Below, one piece after another: positions 8,946 to 18,046 of a stretch of 64,000 nucleotides of DNA. Origin of the DNA: Hathewaya limosa (GTDB taxonomy: Bacteria; Bacillota; Clostridia; Clostridiales; Clostridiaceae); the NCBI RefSeq assembly GCF_030815255.1, contig NZ_JAUSWN010000009.1, positions 50,169-114,168 on the forward strand, given 5' to 3'. The notes under the pieces were generated by a model, which was not told the origin of the DNA, made no database searches, and saw only the letters and a program-made list of their open reading frames with translations. The position numbers and the translations under genes are program-made. Each line of letters starts with the position of its first letter. Position 1 is the first letter of the stretch.

Positions 8946-10418
8946 TTACGCTTTTATATCATCTTTAACTGATACTTTACCATTAGTTTTTCTGGCTATA
9001 ATCGGTAAAATTAGTCCTAATCCAAGTAATACAAACGGTGTCCCTATATTAAGTGCTAATTTAAAATACCATTCTCCTGAAAAAAGTTCAGCACCTTTAG
9101 GAATCATTCCCATTATACATGCGAATGCAGTAAAGAAGAAACACCATCCCCCTAAAATTAAAGCGAATTTTCTATTTTTAAATGCTTTATATTGTAAATC
9201 AAATCTCTCTTCATTTTTTCTTAAACAAATATATGCAAAGAATACCCAAAGATATCTCATCGGCATAACTATTGAATTTAGGTCTAACAACCAAGTAAAT
9301 AAATTATTAAAATCTCCTATACCTAAAGCTGGAATTAACATTAAGATTCCAACTAAAACAGCTGTTAATTTGTAACCATTTATAAGTACTCCATTTTTAT
9401 TTTTCTTTGCTAATGCTTTAGGAATATAACGTTCATCTGCTTCACTAAGTAAAACTTTTAATGGAGCATCTATTGCAATTATAAAACCTGAAATTTGTAC
9501 TGTAAAAACAGCAGCTGCATATAAGATTAAGAAGAAGTTTCCTAATCCATAATATTGACCTAATAATTTAAAAGAATAATAAGACCCATTCATTTTTAAA
9601 TCTTTTGGAATTGCATTACTATTAAACATCATTCCCATAGCTACAGAACCTAAAACAGCACTAATAATAACCATTATAGCTAAAAGTATCATAGCTCTTG
9701 GAAATTCCTTTGTTGGATTTTCACAGTTGCTAACATAAGGTGATAATTTTTCACATCCTCCAACTGCAAATACAAGCATAGATAAAGTTGCAAAATATGT
9801 TAAATCAAATTTGGGTATAAAATTTTTCATAGCCAATAGATTTGGTGTAGCTGATTTTAAATCTACCATAAATGGTGCGGCTATCATTAGAATTATATAT
9901 AATATAGACATGATAAACATTGAAGAACCAGCTATAGTAGCTAATTTTTTTAGAGAATTTACTCCTCTAGATGAAAAGTACATAAATATTAAAAATATAA
10001 TTAAACATAAAATTTGTATTTTACTACTTGAAAATTTTTTAATTAATTCTCCACTTCCAGTTAAAACCCATGATAATGATATTAAAACCCCATGAGGTTT
10101 TCTTGCTATATATGGAATATGAACAACCCAATAAGTCCATCCAGCTAAATAAGCTAAAAAACTTGCATTCTTTGAAAAAGAAGTTTCTTTAATCCATTCA
10201 CCTAATCCTGATTGAGTTTTGTTAAATACTGAACCTAATTCCCCTACCATTAATACATATGGTATAAAATATAAACTCATAATTAATATCCATGACACAA
10301 CTATTCTTAATCCTTGATTGGCATAGTTATTAACTATATTTCCAAAACCCCATACCGACATAAATCCCATCATGGCTAAATTATACCATCTCATCTTACT
10401 TTTACTTGCATTTCCCAT
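8946..10418 (-). CDS. APC-superfamily amino acid permease (YjeM / glutamate-GABA antiporter-like)
   Basis: A 490-residue polytopic permease with about 12 helices. The N-terminus MRWYNLAMMGFMSVWGFGN and the YFIPYVLMVGELGSVF segment match the YjeM/GadC-like branch of the APC superfamily, whose members exchange or import amino acids. AAAAGAGGGG precedes the ATG. The substrate is unknown. A PLP-dependent decarboxylase is encoded about 4 kb away on the same strand, and such pairs often make acid-resistance systems, but the two are not adjacent here. Confidence 0.85.
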   Translation of the reverse strand: MGNASKSKMRWYNLAMMGFMSVWGFGNIVNNYANQGLRIVVSWILIMSLYFIPYVLMVGELGSVFNKTQSGLGEWIKETSFSKNASFLAYLAGWTYWVVHIPYIARKPHGVLISLSWVLTGSGELIKKFSSSKIQILCLIIFLIFMYFSSRGVNSLKKLATIAGSSMFIMSILYIILMIAAPFMVDLKSATPNLLAMKNFIPKFDLTYFATLSMLVFAVGGCEKLSPYVSNCENPTKEFPRAMILLAIMVIISAVLGSVAMGMMFNSNAIPKDLKMNGSYYSFKLLGQYYGLGNFFLILYAAAVFTVQISGFIIAIDAPLKVLLSEADERYIPKALAKKNKNGVLINGYKLTAVLVGILMLIPALGIGDFNNLFTWLLDLNSIVMPMRYLWVFFAYICLRKNEERFDLQYKAFKNRKFALILGGWCFFFTAFACIMGMIPKGAELFSGEWYFKLALNIGTPFVLLGLGLILPIIARKTNGKVSVKDDIKA

Positions 10419-10704
10419 AAAAGCCCCTCTTTTCTTGTTAATTTTTTATTATTCCCACAGTTACATTTTAATCTTTTATAATAGATTTTAAATATTGAAA
10501 TTCTATATTTTTATTTTTAATAATATTTATTTTCTGAATATTCTATTTGCTTTAATATTATTAATAATAAGTAACAACTTTAGATCATTATTTACATTTA
10601 TATTTATTATTTTCTTATTTTATGACATTTTAATTTTTATAATTTAATTTTAAGCTATTTTTTTAACTTTTAACCAATTTTGTACTGGTTAAAATATGCA
10701 TATA

Positions 10705-10760
10705 AAAAAGCAATAGGTTTTAAGTAAAATTTAATGTTTTCTTAAAACCTATTGCTTTTT
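10705..10760. terminator. Strong bidirectional terminator
   Basis: A 20-bp perfect stem (10705-10724 with 10741-10760) and a 16-nt loop, with A-rich and T-rich ends. It serves the small gene at 10808 on the minus strand. The rest of 10419-10704 is AT-rich leader of the permease with no other element I can identify. Confidence 0.85.
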
Positions 10761-10807
10761 GGGTTAACTATTTAACTAGATGTTTCATTCTATCGTTAAT
10801 TTGTTAA

Positions 10808-11065
10808 CTAAATTTCTTTATTTAACATAGCCATAATTTCTTTACTTACCTTGTCCACATCTATCTTATCATCGATTTCCATAGTAATTATCTGGCTCTT
10901 CCCCTTTGCTTCTCCTGTAAGATATAGGATTTCTCCTGACTTATTATCTACTTTACGTAACACTTGAGCCATATCACCTTTTTTTATTGTAACTGTTCCA
11001 CCATTCTCAATACTTATCTTTCTATTTTGTGTAAATCTTATTGTTTGTCCTAATTTTACTTTCAT
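10808..11065 (-). CDS. Small conserved-looking protein of unknown function (85 aa)
   Basis: I do not recognise this protein. It is soluble, with an apparently beta-rich N-terminal part (IRFTQNRKISIENGGTVTIKKGDMAQVLRK) and a short helical tail (VDKVSKEIMAMLNKE). It has no cysteine and no signal sequence. An AAGGAG lies 13 nt upstream of the ATG, a little far. It is 89 bases downstream of the MATE transporter on the same strand and ends in the terminator at 10705-10760, so the two may be co-transcribed. Confidence 0.65.
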   Translation of the reverse strand: MKVKLGQTIRFTQNRKISIENGGTVTIKKGDMAQVLRKVDNKSGEILYLTGEAKGKSQIITMEIDDKIDVDKVSKEIMAMLNKEI

Positions 11066-11154
11066 ACTTAGTCTTACACTCCTTAAAATTATATTAAACT
11101 TACTAATTAAATAATCTTTTATATATAATAAAACTTAATAGTTTAATATAAATT

Positions 11155-12579
11155 TTATGCATCTAGCACTTCTTGCTCATCATCATCTTCTTCTTTTATT
11201 TTACTTTTATTTTCTTCTATTTTTTTGTTATCCGCTTTATATCTTTTTAAATTAGATTTTTTTAATATAAAACTTGATAAAATCAAGCAAATTCCTTCCG
11301 ATACTGATGTTGCCATCCATATTCCATTTCCTCCAAATAAGGCTACCATGACAAATAAGGACGCTATAATTATAATAAGTCCTCTTCCTAAGGAAATAAT
11401 TGTTGCATGAATTGGTTTAGCTACAGAAGCAAAAAAACCTGATATAAGAATATTATATCCTAAAATAAGAAATGAAATTGAAAAAATCCTAAACGCCTTT
11501 ACAGAATAATTAAAAATATCACCTTGCACATTTCCATCTATAAAAACCCTTACAATAGGTCTTGTAAAAAACATTGAAATTACAAAAACTATTATAGAAC
11601 AATAACCTATCACTCTAAAACTCATTTTTAAAAGTTTTTTTACTGTACTATTTTCACCTTTGCCATAATAAAAACTAGTTAACGGTTGCATTCCTTGCGT
11701 AATACCTATCATAGTCATAATAATTAAAGTATTTACATAAGAAATTATACTATAAGTTACAACTCCATTTTCTCCTATATATCTTAAAATACTTTGATTA
11801 AATAGAAAGATAACTACACCAGATGATAATTCTGTTATCCCGTCTGGAACTCCTATAAATAAAATTTTTCTAATAATAGAAAAATCAAATTTGAACTTTA
11901 CAAAATTTAATCTTGATCCCTTTCTTTTCAAAAAATGGACTAAGAAAAATATACAAGAAAACAATTGTGAAATACCCGTAGCCACAGCTGCGCCTTCTAT
12001 TCCCCATTTAAATTCTATAACAAATAACCAATCTAATACTATATTCGTTAAAGCAGATATAACAACGCCTACTATAGCATATTGTGGAAATCCATCTGTT
12101 TTTATTATTACTTCCAAAGAATAAGAAACAATAAAAAACATATTAAATATAATTATTATTTTAAGATAAGTTTTAACAAATTCAATAGTCGTTTTTGACG
12201 CTCCTAAGAAAAGTGCTAATTTATCCAAGTTTAGAAGGCTAGTTATTAAAATAGCCATAGAAACTATAACTAATAATGTTACGTTCATAGAAAAGATTTC
12301 GTTAGCTTTTTTTGAATCATTTCTTCCCAAATGAATGGCTATCATGGTAGATGCCCCTGTAGTAAATAACATAGAAACTGAAAAAATAAAATTTACAAAA
12401 GGCATAGCTATATTAACAGAAGCTAATGCTGTTGGTCCCACACCTCTACTTACAAATATACCATCTACTATAGTATATAAAGAATATACCCACATAGATG
12501 CTACCGAGGGAAGTAAATACTTTAAAAATTTTTTTCTTAATCCTTTAGTCTCAGTATTTTTATCTACTGACGTACTCAT
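11155..12579 (-). CDS. MATE family efflux transporter
   Basis: A 474-residue, 12-helix multidrug/toxin exporter driven by a Na+ or H+ gradient. It shows the MATE pattern FLKYLLPSVASMWVYSLYTIVDGIFVSRGVG at the N-terminus and an internal repeat starting near residue 235. The C-terminus ends in an unusual acidic tail (EEDDDEQEVLDA). AAAGGAG precedes the ATG. The gene is divergent from a MerR-type regulator, and its promoter has the 19-bp spacer and dyad expected of MerR control, so it is very probably drug-inducible. Confidence 0.93.
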   Translation of the reverse strand: MSTSVDKNTETKGLRKKFLKYLLPSVASMWVYSLYTIVDGIFVSRGVGPTALASVNIAMPFVNFIFSVSMLFTTGASTMIAIHLGRNDSKKANEIFSMNVTLLVIVSMAILITSLLNLDKLALFLGASKTTIEFVKTYLKIIIIFNMFFIVSYSLEVIIKTDGFPQYAIVGVVISALTNIVLDWLFVIEFKWGIEGAAVATGISQLFSCIFFLVHFLKRKGSRLNFVKFKFDFSIIRKILFIGVPDGITELSSGVVIFLFNQSILRYIGENGVVTYSIISYVNTLIIMTMIGITQGMQPLTSFYYGKGENSTVKKLLKMSFRVIGYCSIIVFVISMFFTRPIVRVFIDGNVQGDIFNYSVKAFRIFSISFLILGYNILISGFFASVAKPIHATIISLGRGLIIIIASLFVMVALFGGNGIWMATSVSEGICLILSSFILKKSNLKRYKADNKKIEENKSKIKEEDDDEQEVLDA

Positions 12580-12599
12580 ATTATCACTCCTTTAATAAT

Positions 12600-12630
12600 A
12601 GTATAAACTATGGTATAATACCAAGGTCAA
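12600..12630 (-). promoter_or_regulatory. MerR-type promoter/operator of the MATE gene (19-bp spacer with dyad)
   Basis: On the minus strand, TTGACC (12630-12625) and TATACT (12605-12600) are separated by 19 bp. The spacer contains the dyad TGGTA-TTA-TACCA. An over-long spacer with a centred dyad is the hallmark of MerR-family activated promoters. On the plus strand TATAAT at 12614-12619, within the same dyad, may serve the merR-like gene, giving autoregulation. Confidence 0.8.
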
Positions 12631-12660
12631 ACTTTTTGAAAATTTTAAGGAGTGTTTTTT

Positions 12661-13476
12661 ATGAAAAACTACTATAAGATAGGCGAAATATCTAAAATAT
12701 ATGATATAGGTAGAGATTCATTAATGTACTATGAAAAAATAGGAATATTAAATCCATTTAGAGATAATAATGGTTATAGAATGTATAGCATAAGAGATAT
12801 TTGGAAACTTAATGTAATAAAAGAACTCAGAAATTTAAACTTTCCTATGAAAAAAATAAAAGAATACTTGGATAACCGAAGCATAGATTTCACTAAAAAT
12901 ATATTAATTGAAGAAATTTCTTTATTAGAAAAAAAAATTTTAGAACTTAAAACTCTAGAAAAAAACATTAAAAAGAGATTAGAAGCTATAAATTCCGTTG
13001 TATCGAATAGTAATTTATATAAAATTCAACTTCAATTCATGAATGAACGAAAAGCATTAAAATTAAATGGAGATATTCATCGAGATGAAGAGATCGATTT
13101 TCTTCTAAAAAAACTTCAAAGAAAATATGAACATAAATTTTATGTTCTAGGAAATAACAATTTAGGTGCAATATATTCTATGGATAAAATCAACCAAAAT
13201 ATATTTAATCATTTTAAAGCAGTATTTTGTCTTCTAGAAGATGAAGATCCTGATTATAATTTGACTTTAAAAGAAGGCTATTATGTAACTTTTTCATACG
13301 GTGGCCCCTATAAAAAAAATCATGTTTATATTACTAAACTTTTAGAATTCATAGAAAATAATAATTATAAAATTCTAGATAATCCTATTGAAATTTATAA
13401 AATAGATGTTCATGAAACTAGTTTAGAGGAAGAATTTATAACCGAGATACAAATTCCTATAGAGATAAATAATTAA
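12661..13476 (+). CDS. MerR family transcriptional regulator with C-terminal effector domain
   Basis: Residues 1-70 form the MerR winged helix-turn-helix (YYKIGEISKIYDIGRDSLMYYEKIGIL, then GYRMYSIRDIWKLNVIKELRNLNFPMKKIKEYL). A coiled-coil dimerisation helix (about 75-110) and a GyrI-like ligand-binding domain (about 120-270) follow, as in BmrR-type multidrug sensors. The frame starts at a GTG at 12652, but AAGGAG overlaps it and is correctly spaced for the ATG at 12661. It is divergent from the MATE exporter, whose promoter carries a MerR-type dyad, so it probably senses MATE substrates and activates export. Confidence 0.9.
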   Translation: MKNYYKIGEISKIYDIGRDSLMYYEKIGILNPFRDNNGYRMYSIRDIWKLNVIKELRNLNFPMKKIKEYLDNRSIDFTKNILIEEISLLEKKILELKTLEKNIKKRLEAINSVVSNSNLYKIQLQFMNERKALKLNGDIHRDEEIDFLLKKLQRKYEHKFYVLGNNNLGAIYSMDKINQNIFNHFKAVFCLLEDEDPDYNLTLKEGYYVTFSYGGPYKKNHVYITKLLEFIENNNYKILDNPIEIYKIDVHETSLEEEFITEIQIPIEINN

Positions 13477-13505
13477 AGTTTTATCCATATATAATAAAAA
13501 AATTA

Positions 13506-13543
13506 TAGCACTTGATACTAAATTATTTAGACATCAAATGCTA
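13506..13543 (+). terminator. Terminator between convergent merR-like and exodeoxyribonuclease genes
   Basis: TAGCACTTGAT (13506-13516) pairs with ATCAAATGCTA (13533-13543) with one wobble. It is followed by TTTTAAATTT. Confidence 0.65.
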
Positions 13544-13551
13544 TTTTAAAT

Positions 13552-14307
13552 TTATTTTATAATCAATTCAACTGGACAATGATCTGATCCTAAAACATCT
13601 GTATGTATATCGGCACTAATTAACCTATCTTTAAATTTTTCAGATACACAAAAATAATCTATTCTCCATCCCGCATTATTTTGTCTTGCATTAAACCTAT
13701 AGGACCACCAAGAATATACTCCCTCTTTTTCAGGATTAAAATATCGATATGTATCAATAAATCCTGATTTTAGTAGCATAGAAAATTTATTTCTTTCTTC
13801 ATCTGTAAAACCTGCATTTTTTCTATTACTTTTAGGATTTTTAAGATCAATTTCCTTATGAGCAACATTTAAATCTCCACATATAACTACAGGCTTTTTT
13901 TCATCTAATTCTTTCAAATATGCTTTAAAATCATCTTCCCATTTCATCCTATAATCCAATCTTTCAAGTTTTTGTTTAGAATTTGGAGTATATACTGTTA
14001 CAAAATAATATTCATTAAATTCTAAAGTTATTACTCTACCTTCTTTGTCATGCTCATCAATACCTATACCATAAAACTCATTAATTGGCTTCTTTTTAGT
14101 AAAAATAGCTGTACCTGAATACCCTTTTTTCTCTGCATAATTCCAGTACATATTATATCCCTCTAAATTTAAATCAATTTGTCCTTCTTGTAATTTAGTT
14201 TCCTGAATACAGAATATATCCGCATTCATCTCCTTAAAATATTCCAAAAAACCCTTTTTTACACATGCCCTAATCCCATTTACATTCCAAGATATGAATT
14301 TTTCCAT
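13552..14307 (-). CDS. xth: Exodeoxyribonuclease III / AP endonuclease (ExoA, Xth family)
   Basis: A cytoplasmic Mg2+-dependent base-excision-repair nuclease that nicks DNA at abasic sites. All family motifs are present: SWNVNGIRA (Asn for metal), QETKLQ (catalytic Glu near residue 36), GDLNVAH (Asp/Asn), the FSWW-like YSWWSYR, GWRIDYF and the terminal GSDHCPV (Asp-His pair). Length is 251, normal for ExoA. It stands alone on the minus strand with a purine-rich AGAGGGAAG before the ATG. Confidence 0.96.
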   Translation of the reverse strand: MEKFISWNVNGIRACVKKGFLEYFKEMNADIFCIQETKLQEGQIDLNLEGYNMYWNYAEKKGYSGTAIFTKKKPINEFYGIGIDEHDKEGRVITLEFNEYYFVTVYTPNSKQKLERLDYRMKWEDDFKAYLKELDEKKPVVICGDLNVAHKEIDLKNPKSNRKNAGFTDEERNKFSMLLKSGFIDTYRYFNPEKEGVYSWWSYRFNARQNNAGWRIDYFCVSEKFKDRLISADIHTDVLGSDHCPVELIIK

Positions 14308-14365
14308 ATTAACTTCCCTCTCTTTTATTTTCTTAATAGTTTCTCTCTTAATTTTAACATAAAAA

Positions 14366-14403
14366 TTAAAAGAGGATGTTCTTTACAGAACACCCTCTTT
14401 TAA
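14366..14403 (-). terminator. Terminator of the PLP decarboxylase gene
   Basis: A 10-bp plus 6-bp stem (14366-14375 with 14394-14403, and 14377-14382 with 14387-14392) interrupted by one mismatch, with a 4-nt loop. It lies just downstream of the decarboxylase stop, with T-rich sequence on the minus strand. Confidence 0.75.
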
Positions 14404-14407
14404 AAGA

Positions 14408-16144
14408 TTATTTTTCTAATTGCTTGTCTACCGCTTCAGCTGCTTTTAAAATAAAGTTTATTATATCTTCTCTAAGTTCCTTTTCATCACATCCCATATA
14501 TGGAGACATTGGATATGCCTTTATAGCTGCTATAGGCTCCCCATAAGGTGTTAATCTAAATTTACTTGTAAAGCTTAATGCAGGCCCATTTTCTTCAAAC
14601 AACATTCTTTGTATTTCTTGTGAAATCTTAAATTGATAATCATTATGTTTCTTTAATTCTTCTCTATAGTTTTCATCTTCAAATTCTTTTTTATATTGAT
14701 GCTTTGCAAAATTTTCTACATTTAATTTTTCACCTAAAGTTTTTGGATACACTCTAAATAATGTAACTGAACCATGGTCATCTTCATTTACACAAACCAT
14801 GGAGTCTTCTTTTCCTATAACTTTTCTTAAGGATTTTTCTGATTCTATTAAATTTCCTAATATAGCTCTATATCCTTCTAAACCAAAGTATTTTAAATTA
14901 CACCATGCTGAAAGAGCATATCCTCCTCCTCTAGAACATTCTAATGTATATTCCCCTGGTGTATATGCACTAAATTGATATAAGTATGCCATTTGTTCTC
15001 TTCCTCTAGCCAAGATTTCTACATCTTCACTATCCTTCATACAAATCATACTACAATTATAGCAAGTAAATCCTGTTTTATGGAAATCGATTCCTATAGC
15101 ATCGGCAAGATTTATATCTTTAATTTTTTCTCTACATTCATCTATAGCTTTTAAAGTATCCTCTGAGAATTCCATAGGATTATTTTTAAAATCATAGGTA
15201 TTAAATACACTCCATGCCCATCCTATAACTGCATCTGCATATATAAATGGTTTTTGTTTAACATTATACTTCTCTGCAAGTCTATCACAAATTTCTCTAA
15301 TACCTCTTATATCATCAATAGCAAAAGCATCTGTAGTTCCCATTGTCGCTACAATCATAGCTACTGGTTTTCCTTCTTTATAACATTGTTCCATTGTTTC
15401 TTCTAAATGTTTTAAATTCATTGAACTATCTTCATTAAGATCTATAGATCTTACATTGTCCATTCCTACGCCTGTCCAATCACTACAATTTTTAACTGCA
15501 TAGTGTCCAACTTTAGATGCTAATATTTGAGCCTCTGTTCTTATTCCAGTATTTCTACTTTCCTTACCAAGACATTTAGTTAAGGCCAACTTAGTAGCAA
15601 ATAAATATGCTCCTGTACCTCCAAAAGTAAAATGTCCTGTTGATTTTACCGGATCATATCCAACTAATTTTGAAATTATAGATGCTACCTCTATTTCTAA
15701 AGCTGCTATATTTCCAGAATATTCTTGTTCTACTAAATTAGGATTAAACATAGCTCCCATTAAACTTCCCATTACTGAAGGAATAGCAGCTGGTGGAGCT
15801 ACATTAAACATAGCTTTTGGATGTACCCAATTGAACATTCCGTTAAAATAACCAGCTACGTCTTTCATAACATCTTTGATATCAGTAGATTTTTCTGGAA
15901 TATTAGCTTTCTTTTTAACTTCTACAATGTCATCAGCATTAGCTATACAACATTTAGATTCCCCTAAAAAACATTTTTTATCTTCTCTATCACCCTTTAG
16001 AGAATTTACACTGCGCAAAGTTTCTCTAACAATATCTTTAAATTCCTCTTCCTTGGCTTCTTCTTGCCATGGTGCTAAAAAAGCTGGTTGAACTTTGTTT
16101 TTTAGAATTTCTTGCCACTTTTGTTTTTCATTTTTGTTAATCAT
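14408..16144 (-). CDS. Pyridoxal-phosphate-dependent group II decarboxylase (amino-acid decarboxylase, substrate unknown)
   Basis: A 578-residue fold-type I PLP enzyme. The cofactor lysine lies in the IDFHKTG motif near residue 354, the PLP ring-stacking and phosphate segments include FTFGGTGAYLFATK, and YADAVIGWAW holds the cofactor Asp. The group includes glutamate, diaminobutyrate and aromatic amino-acid decarboxylases. It is longer than GadB (about 465) and has an atypical N-terminal 100 residues containing a CFLGESKCC cysteine cluster. GTGGGGATAAA precedes the ATG. The amino-acid permease at 8946-10418 is a plausible but unproven partner for acid resistance or amine production. Confidence 0.82.
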   Translation of the reverse strand: MINKNEKQKWQEILKNKVQPAFLAPWQEEAKEEEFKDIVRETLRSVNSLKGDREDKKCFLGESKCCIANADDIVEVKKKANIPEKSTDIKDVMKDVAGYFNGMFNWVHPKAMFNVAPPAAIPSVMGSLMGAMFNPNLVEQEYSGNIAALEIEVASIISKLVGYDPVKSTGHFTFGGTGAYLFATKLALTKCLGKESRNTGIRTEAQILASKVGHYAVKNCSDWTGVGMDNVRSIDLNEDSSMNLKHLEETMEQCYKEGKPVAMIVATMGTTDAFAIDDIRGIREICDRLAEKYNVKQKPFIYADAVIGWAWSVFNTYDFKNNPMEFSEDTLKAIDECREKIKDINLADAIGIDFHKTGFTCYNCSMICMKDSEDVEILARGREQMAYLYQFSAYTPGEYTLECSRGGGYALSAWCNLKYFGLEGYRAILGNLIESEKSLRKVIGKEDSMVCVNEDDHGSVTLFRVYPKTLGEKLNVENFAKHQYKKEFEDENYREELKKHNDYQFKISQEIQRMLFEENGPALSFTSKFRLTPYGEPIAAIKAYPMSPYMGCDEKELREDIINFILKAAEAVDKQLEK

Positions 16145-16518
16145 TTTATCCCCACTCTCTTGTTATTTTTTATACAACCTTACTTTTTCATTATAATACT
16201 AATTTTATAAATTTTCTATGTACAAGTTAAATTTTTTTCATAATGTAATTTATTGCATATTTTTGTTTAATTTTATTTAATTTTAAAACTTATTAGTGTT
16301 ACTTTATGACTGTTTTTGTATAAATTGGTTTTATTATTTTTTTAAGCTTTTTTTATATCATTATTAAAAATACTTAAAATTTTTACACTTATATTATTAT
16401 AATCAAGAAATTTACACTAAAAAATCATTGTTTTTTTATAACTTAGACTTTTATTACAATTTGTTGTATTATTTTATATGTAACTTTTATATGACTATTT
16501 ACGAAAGGAGACATAAAA
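16145..16518. other. 374-bp AT-rich divergent intergenic region
   Basis: It separates the minus-strand decarboxylase from the plus-strand MFS gene and should contain both promoters. A TATAAT on the minus strand lies about 50 bases before the decarboxylase start, without a convincing -35. I find no small ORF, riboswitch or strong hairpin. Confidence 0.5.
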
Positions 16519-17943
16519 ATGGATAAAAAAAATCATAAGGTAGTAATAGCTATAATGCTTTCTATGTTCTTAGCAGCTTTTGAAGGAACTGTAGTTACCA
16601 CTGCCATGCCAACCATAGCAAATTCACTTAATGGTTATGACTTAATAAGTTGGATATTCTCTGCTTATCTTTTAACTTCGGCGGTTTCTACCCCAATTTA
16701 TGGTAAGCTTTCAGATCTATATGGTAGAAAAAAAATGTTATCTGTTGGTATTATAATTTTCTTAACGGGTAGTTCACTTTGTGGATTTTCTCAGACTATG
16801 TTACAATTAATTATTTTTCGTGCCCTTCAAGGACTAGGTGCAGGATCTATTTTGACTATTACTTATACAATTATTGGAGATTTATTTGATGTATCGGAAA
16901 GGGCTAAAATTCAAGGATGGCTTAGTACAGTTTGGGGGATAGCCAGTTTAGTAGGACCTTTTATAGGAGGATTTTTAATTAACTATTTATCTTGGCATTG
17001 GATATTTTTCATAAATGTTCCTTTTGGTATAATCGCTATAATTATACTAAATAAAAACTTACAGGAAAATATTGAGAAAACTTCTCCTAAAATTGATTAT
17101 TTAGGTGCTTTTTTATTGACTATTTCTATAGTATTTTTACTTTTAGGGGTTCTTTCAACTTCTTTAAAAGTTGCAGGAATATTTGTTATAATTTCTATAA
17201 TTTCCCTTGTAATTTTTTATTTTACTGAAAAACACTTTGAAGAACCTATAGTTCCTTTTGATATATTTAATAAGACAACAACATTAGCTAATTTAATATG
17301 TTTTATAACCGCAGGTGTACTTGCAGCTATAGAAACTTACAGTCCTTTATATATTCAAAATGTATTAGGATTTAATGCTATTATATCAGGATTATCTATG
17401 GCTCCTATGTCAATAACATGGCTTTCCAGTTCATTTATTTTAGCTAAGGCATTGCCAAAATACGGTCATAAAAAAATACTTAAATTGGCTACATTATTAC
17501 TTGTAGTAAGTACACTATGTCTTAAATTTTTAGGAACTTCTAGTCCTATTATTTTCTTAATGATATGCACAACTATCATGGGTTTTGGTTTTGGTTCTAT
17601 CTTTACTACAACTACTATAGTAGTACAAACTCATGTTTTAGAACAAAAAAGAGGTGTATCTACATCAACTAATGCTTTAATTCGTACTTTAGGACAAACT
17701 ATTTTTGTTAGTATATTTGGTGGTATTTTAAACTCAGGTATAAGTTCATACTTTAATAAACTAGGAATATCAGGAATTACTCCAGATAACATAGTTTCAC
17801 AAACATCTAAAAATATATCTATATTACAAATAAAAGAATCCTTCTTTACAGGTGTACATTCAATATTTGTAACATTGACATTTTTTATGATAGTATGTTT
17901 AATATGTGCTTTAATTCTTCCTAAGAAAAATAAATATCAATAG
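16519..17943 (+). CDS. DHA2-family MFS multidrug efflux transporter (EmrB/QacA-like)
   Basis: A 474-residue drug:H+ antiporter with about 14 predicted helices. Motif A is seen in YGKLSDLYGRKKML, motif C in the SLVGPFIGGFL segment, and the DHA2 hallmark HWIFFINVPFG near residue 160. The N-terminus SMFLAAFEGTVVTTAMPTIA is the DHA2 motif D1. GAAAGGAG precedes the ATG. No regulator is adjacent. It ends at a strong terminator. Confidence 0.93.
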   Translation: MDKKNHKVVIAIMLSMFLAAFEGTVVTTAMPTIANSLNGYDLISWIFSAYLLTSAVSTPIYGKLSDLYGRKKMLSVGIIIFLTGSSLCGFSQTMLQLIIFRALQGLGAGSILTITYTIIGDLFDVSERAKIQGWLSTVWGIASLVGPFIGGFLINYLSWHWIFFINVPFGIIAIIILNKNLQENIEKTSPKIDYLGAFLLTISIVFLLLGVLSTSLKVAGIFVIISIISLVIFYFTEKHFEEPIVPFDIFNKTTTLANLICFITAGVLAAIETYSPLYIQNVLGFNAIISGLSMAPMSITWLSSSFILAKALPKYGHKKILKLATLLLVVSTLCLKFLGTSSPIIFLMICTTIMGFGFGSIFTTTTIVVQTHVLEQKRGVSTSTNALIRTLGQTIFVSIFGGILNSGISSYFNKLGISGITPDNIVSQTSKNISILQIKESFFTGVHSIFVTLTFFMIVCLICALILPKKNKYQ

Positions 17944-17956
17944 CAAATAATTAATA

Positions 17957-17999
17957 AAACGGTAATGTATAAGTACTTTAATCTTATACATTACCGTTT
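17957..17999. terminator. Bidirectional terminator between MFS and M20 peptidase genes
   Basis: A 17-bp perfect stem (17957-17973 with 17983-17999) and a 9-nt loop. A-rich and T-rich flanks serve both convergent genes. Confidence 0.85.
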
Positions 18000-18046
18000 G
18001 TTTTATAAAAAACCTAAATAAATTTATATTCTATATTTGAAATTTG

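Noticed and set aside
8946..16144. Calling the PLP decarboxylase and APC permease a glutamate acid-resistance system
   Set aside because: They are 4 kb apart with unrelated genes between them, and the decarboxylase is longer than GadB with an atypical N-terminus.
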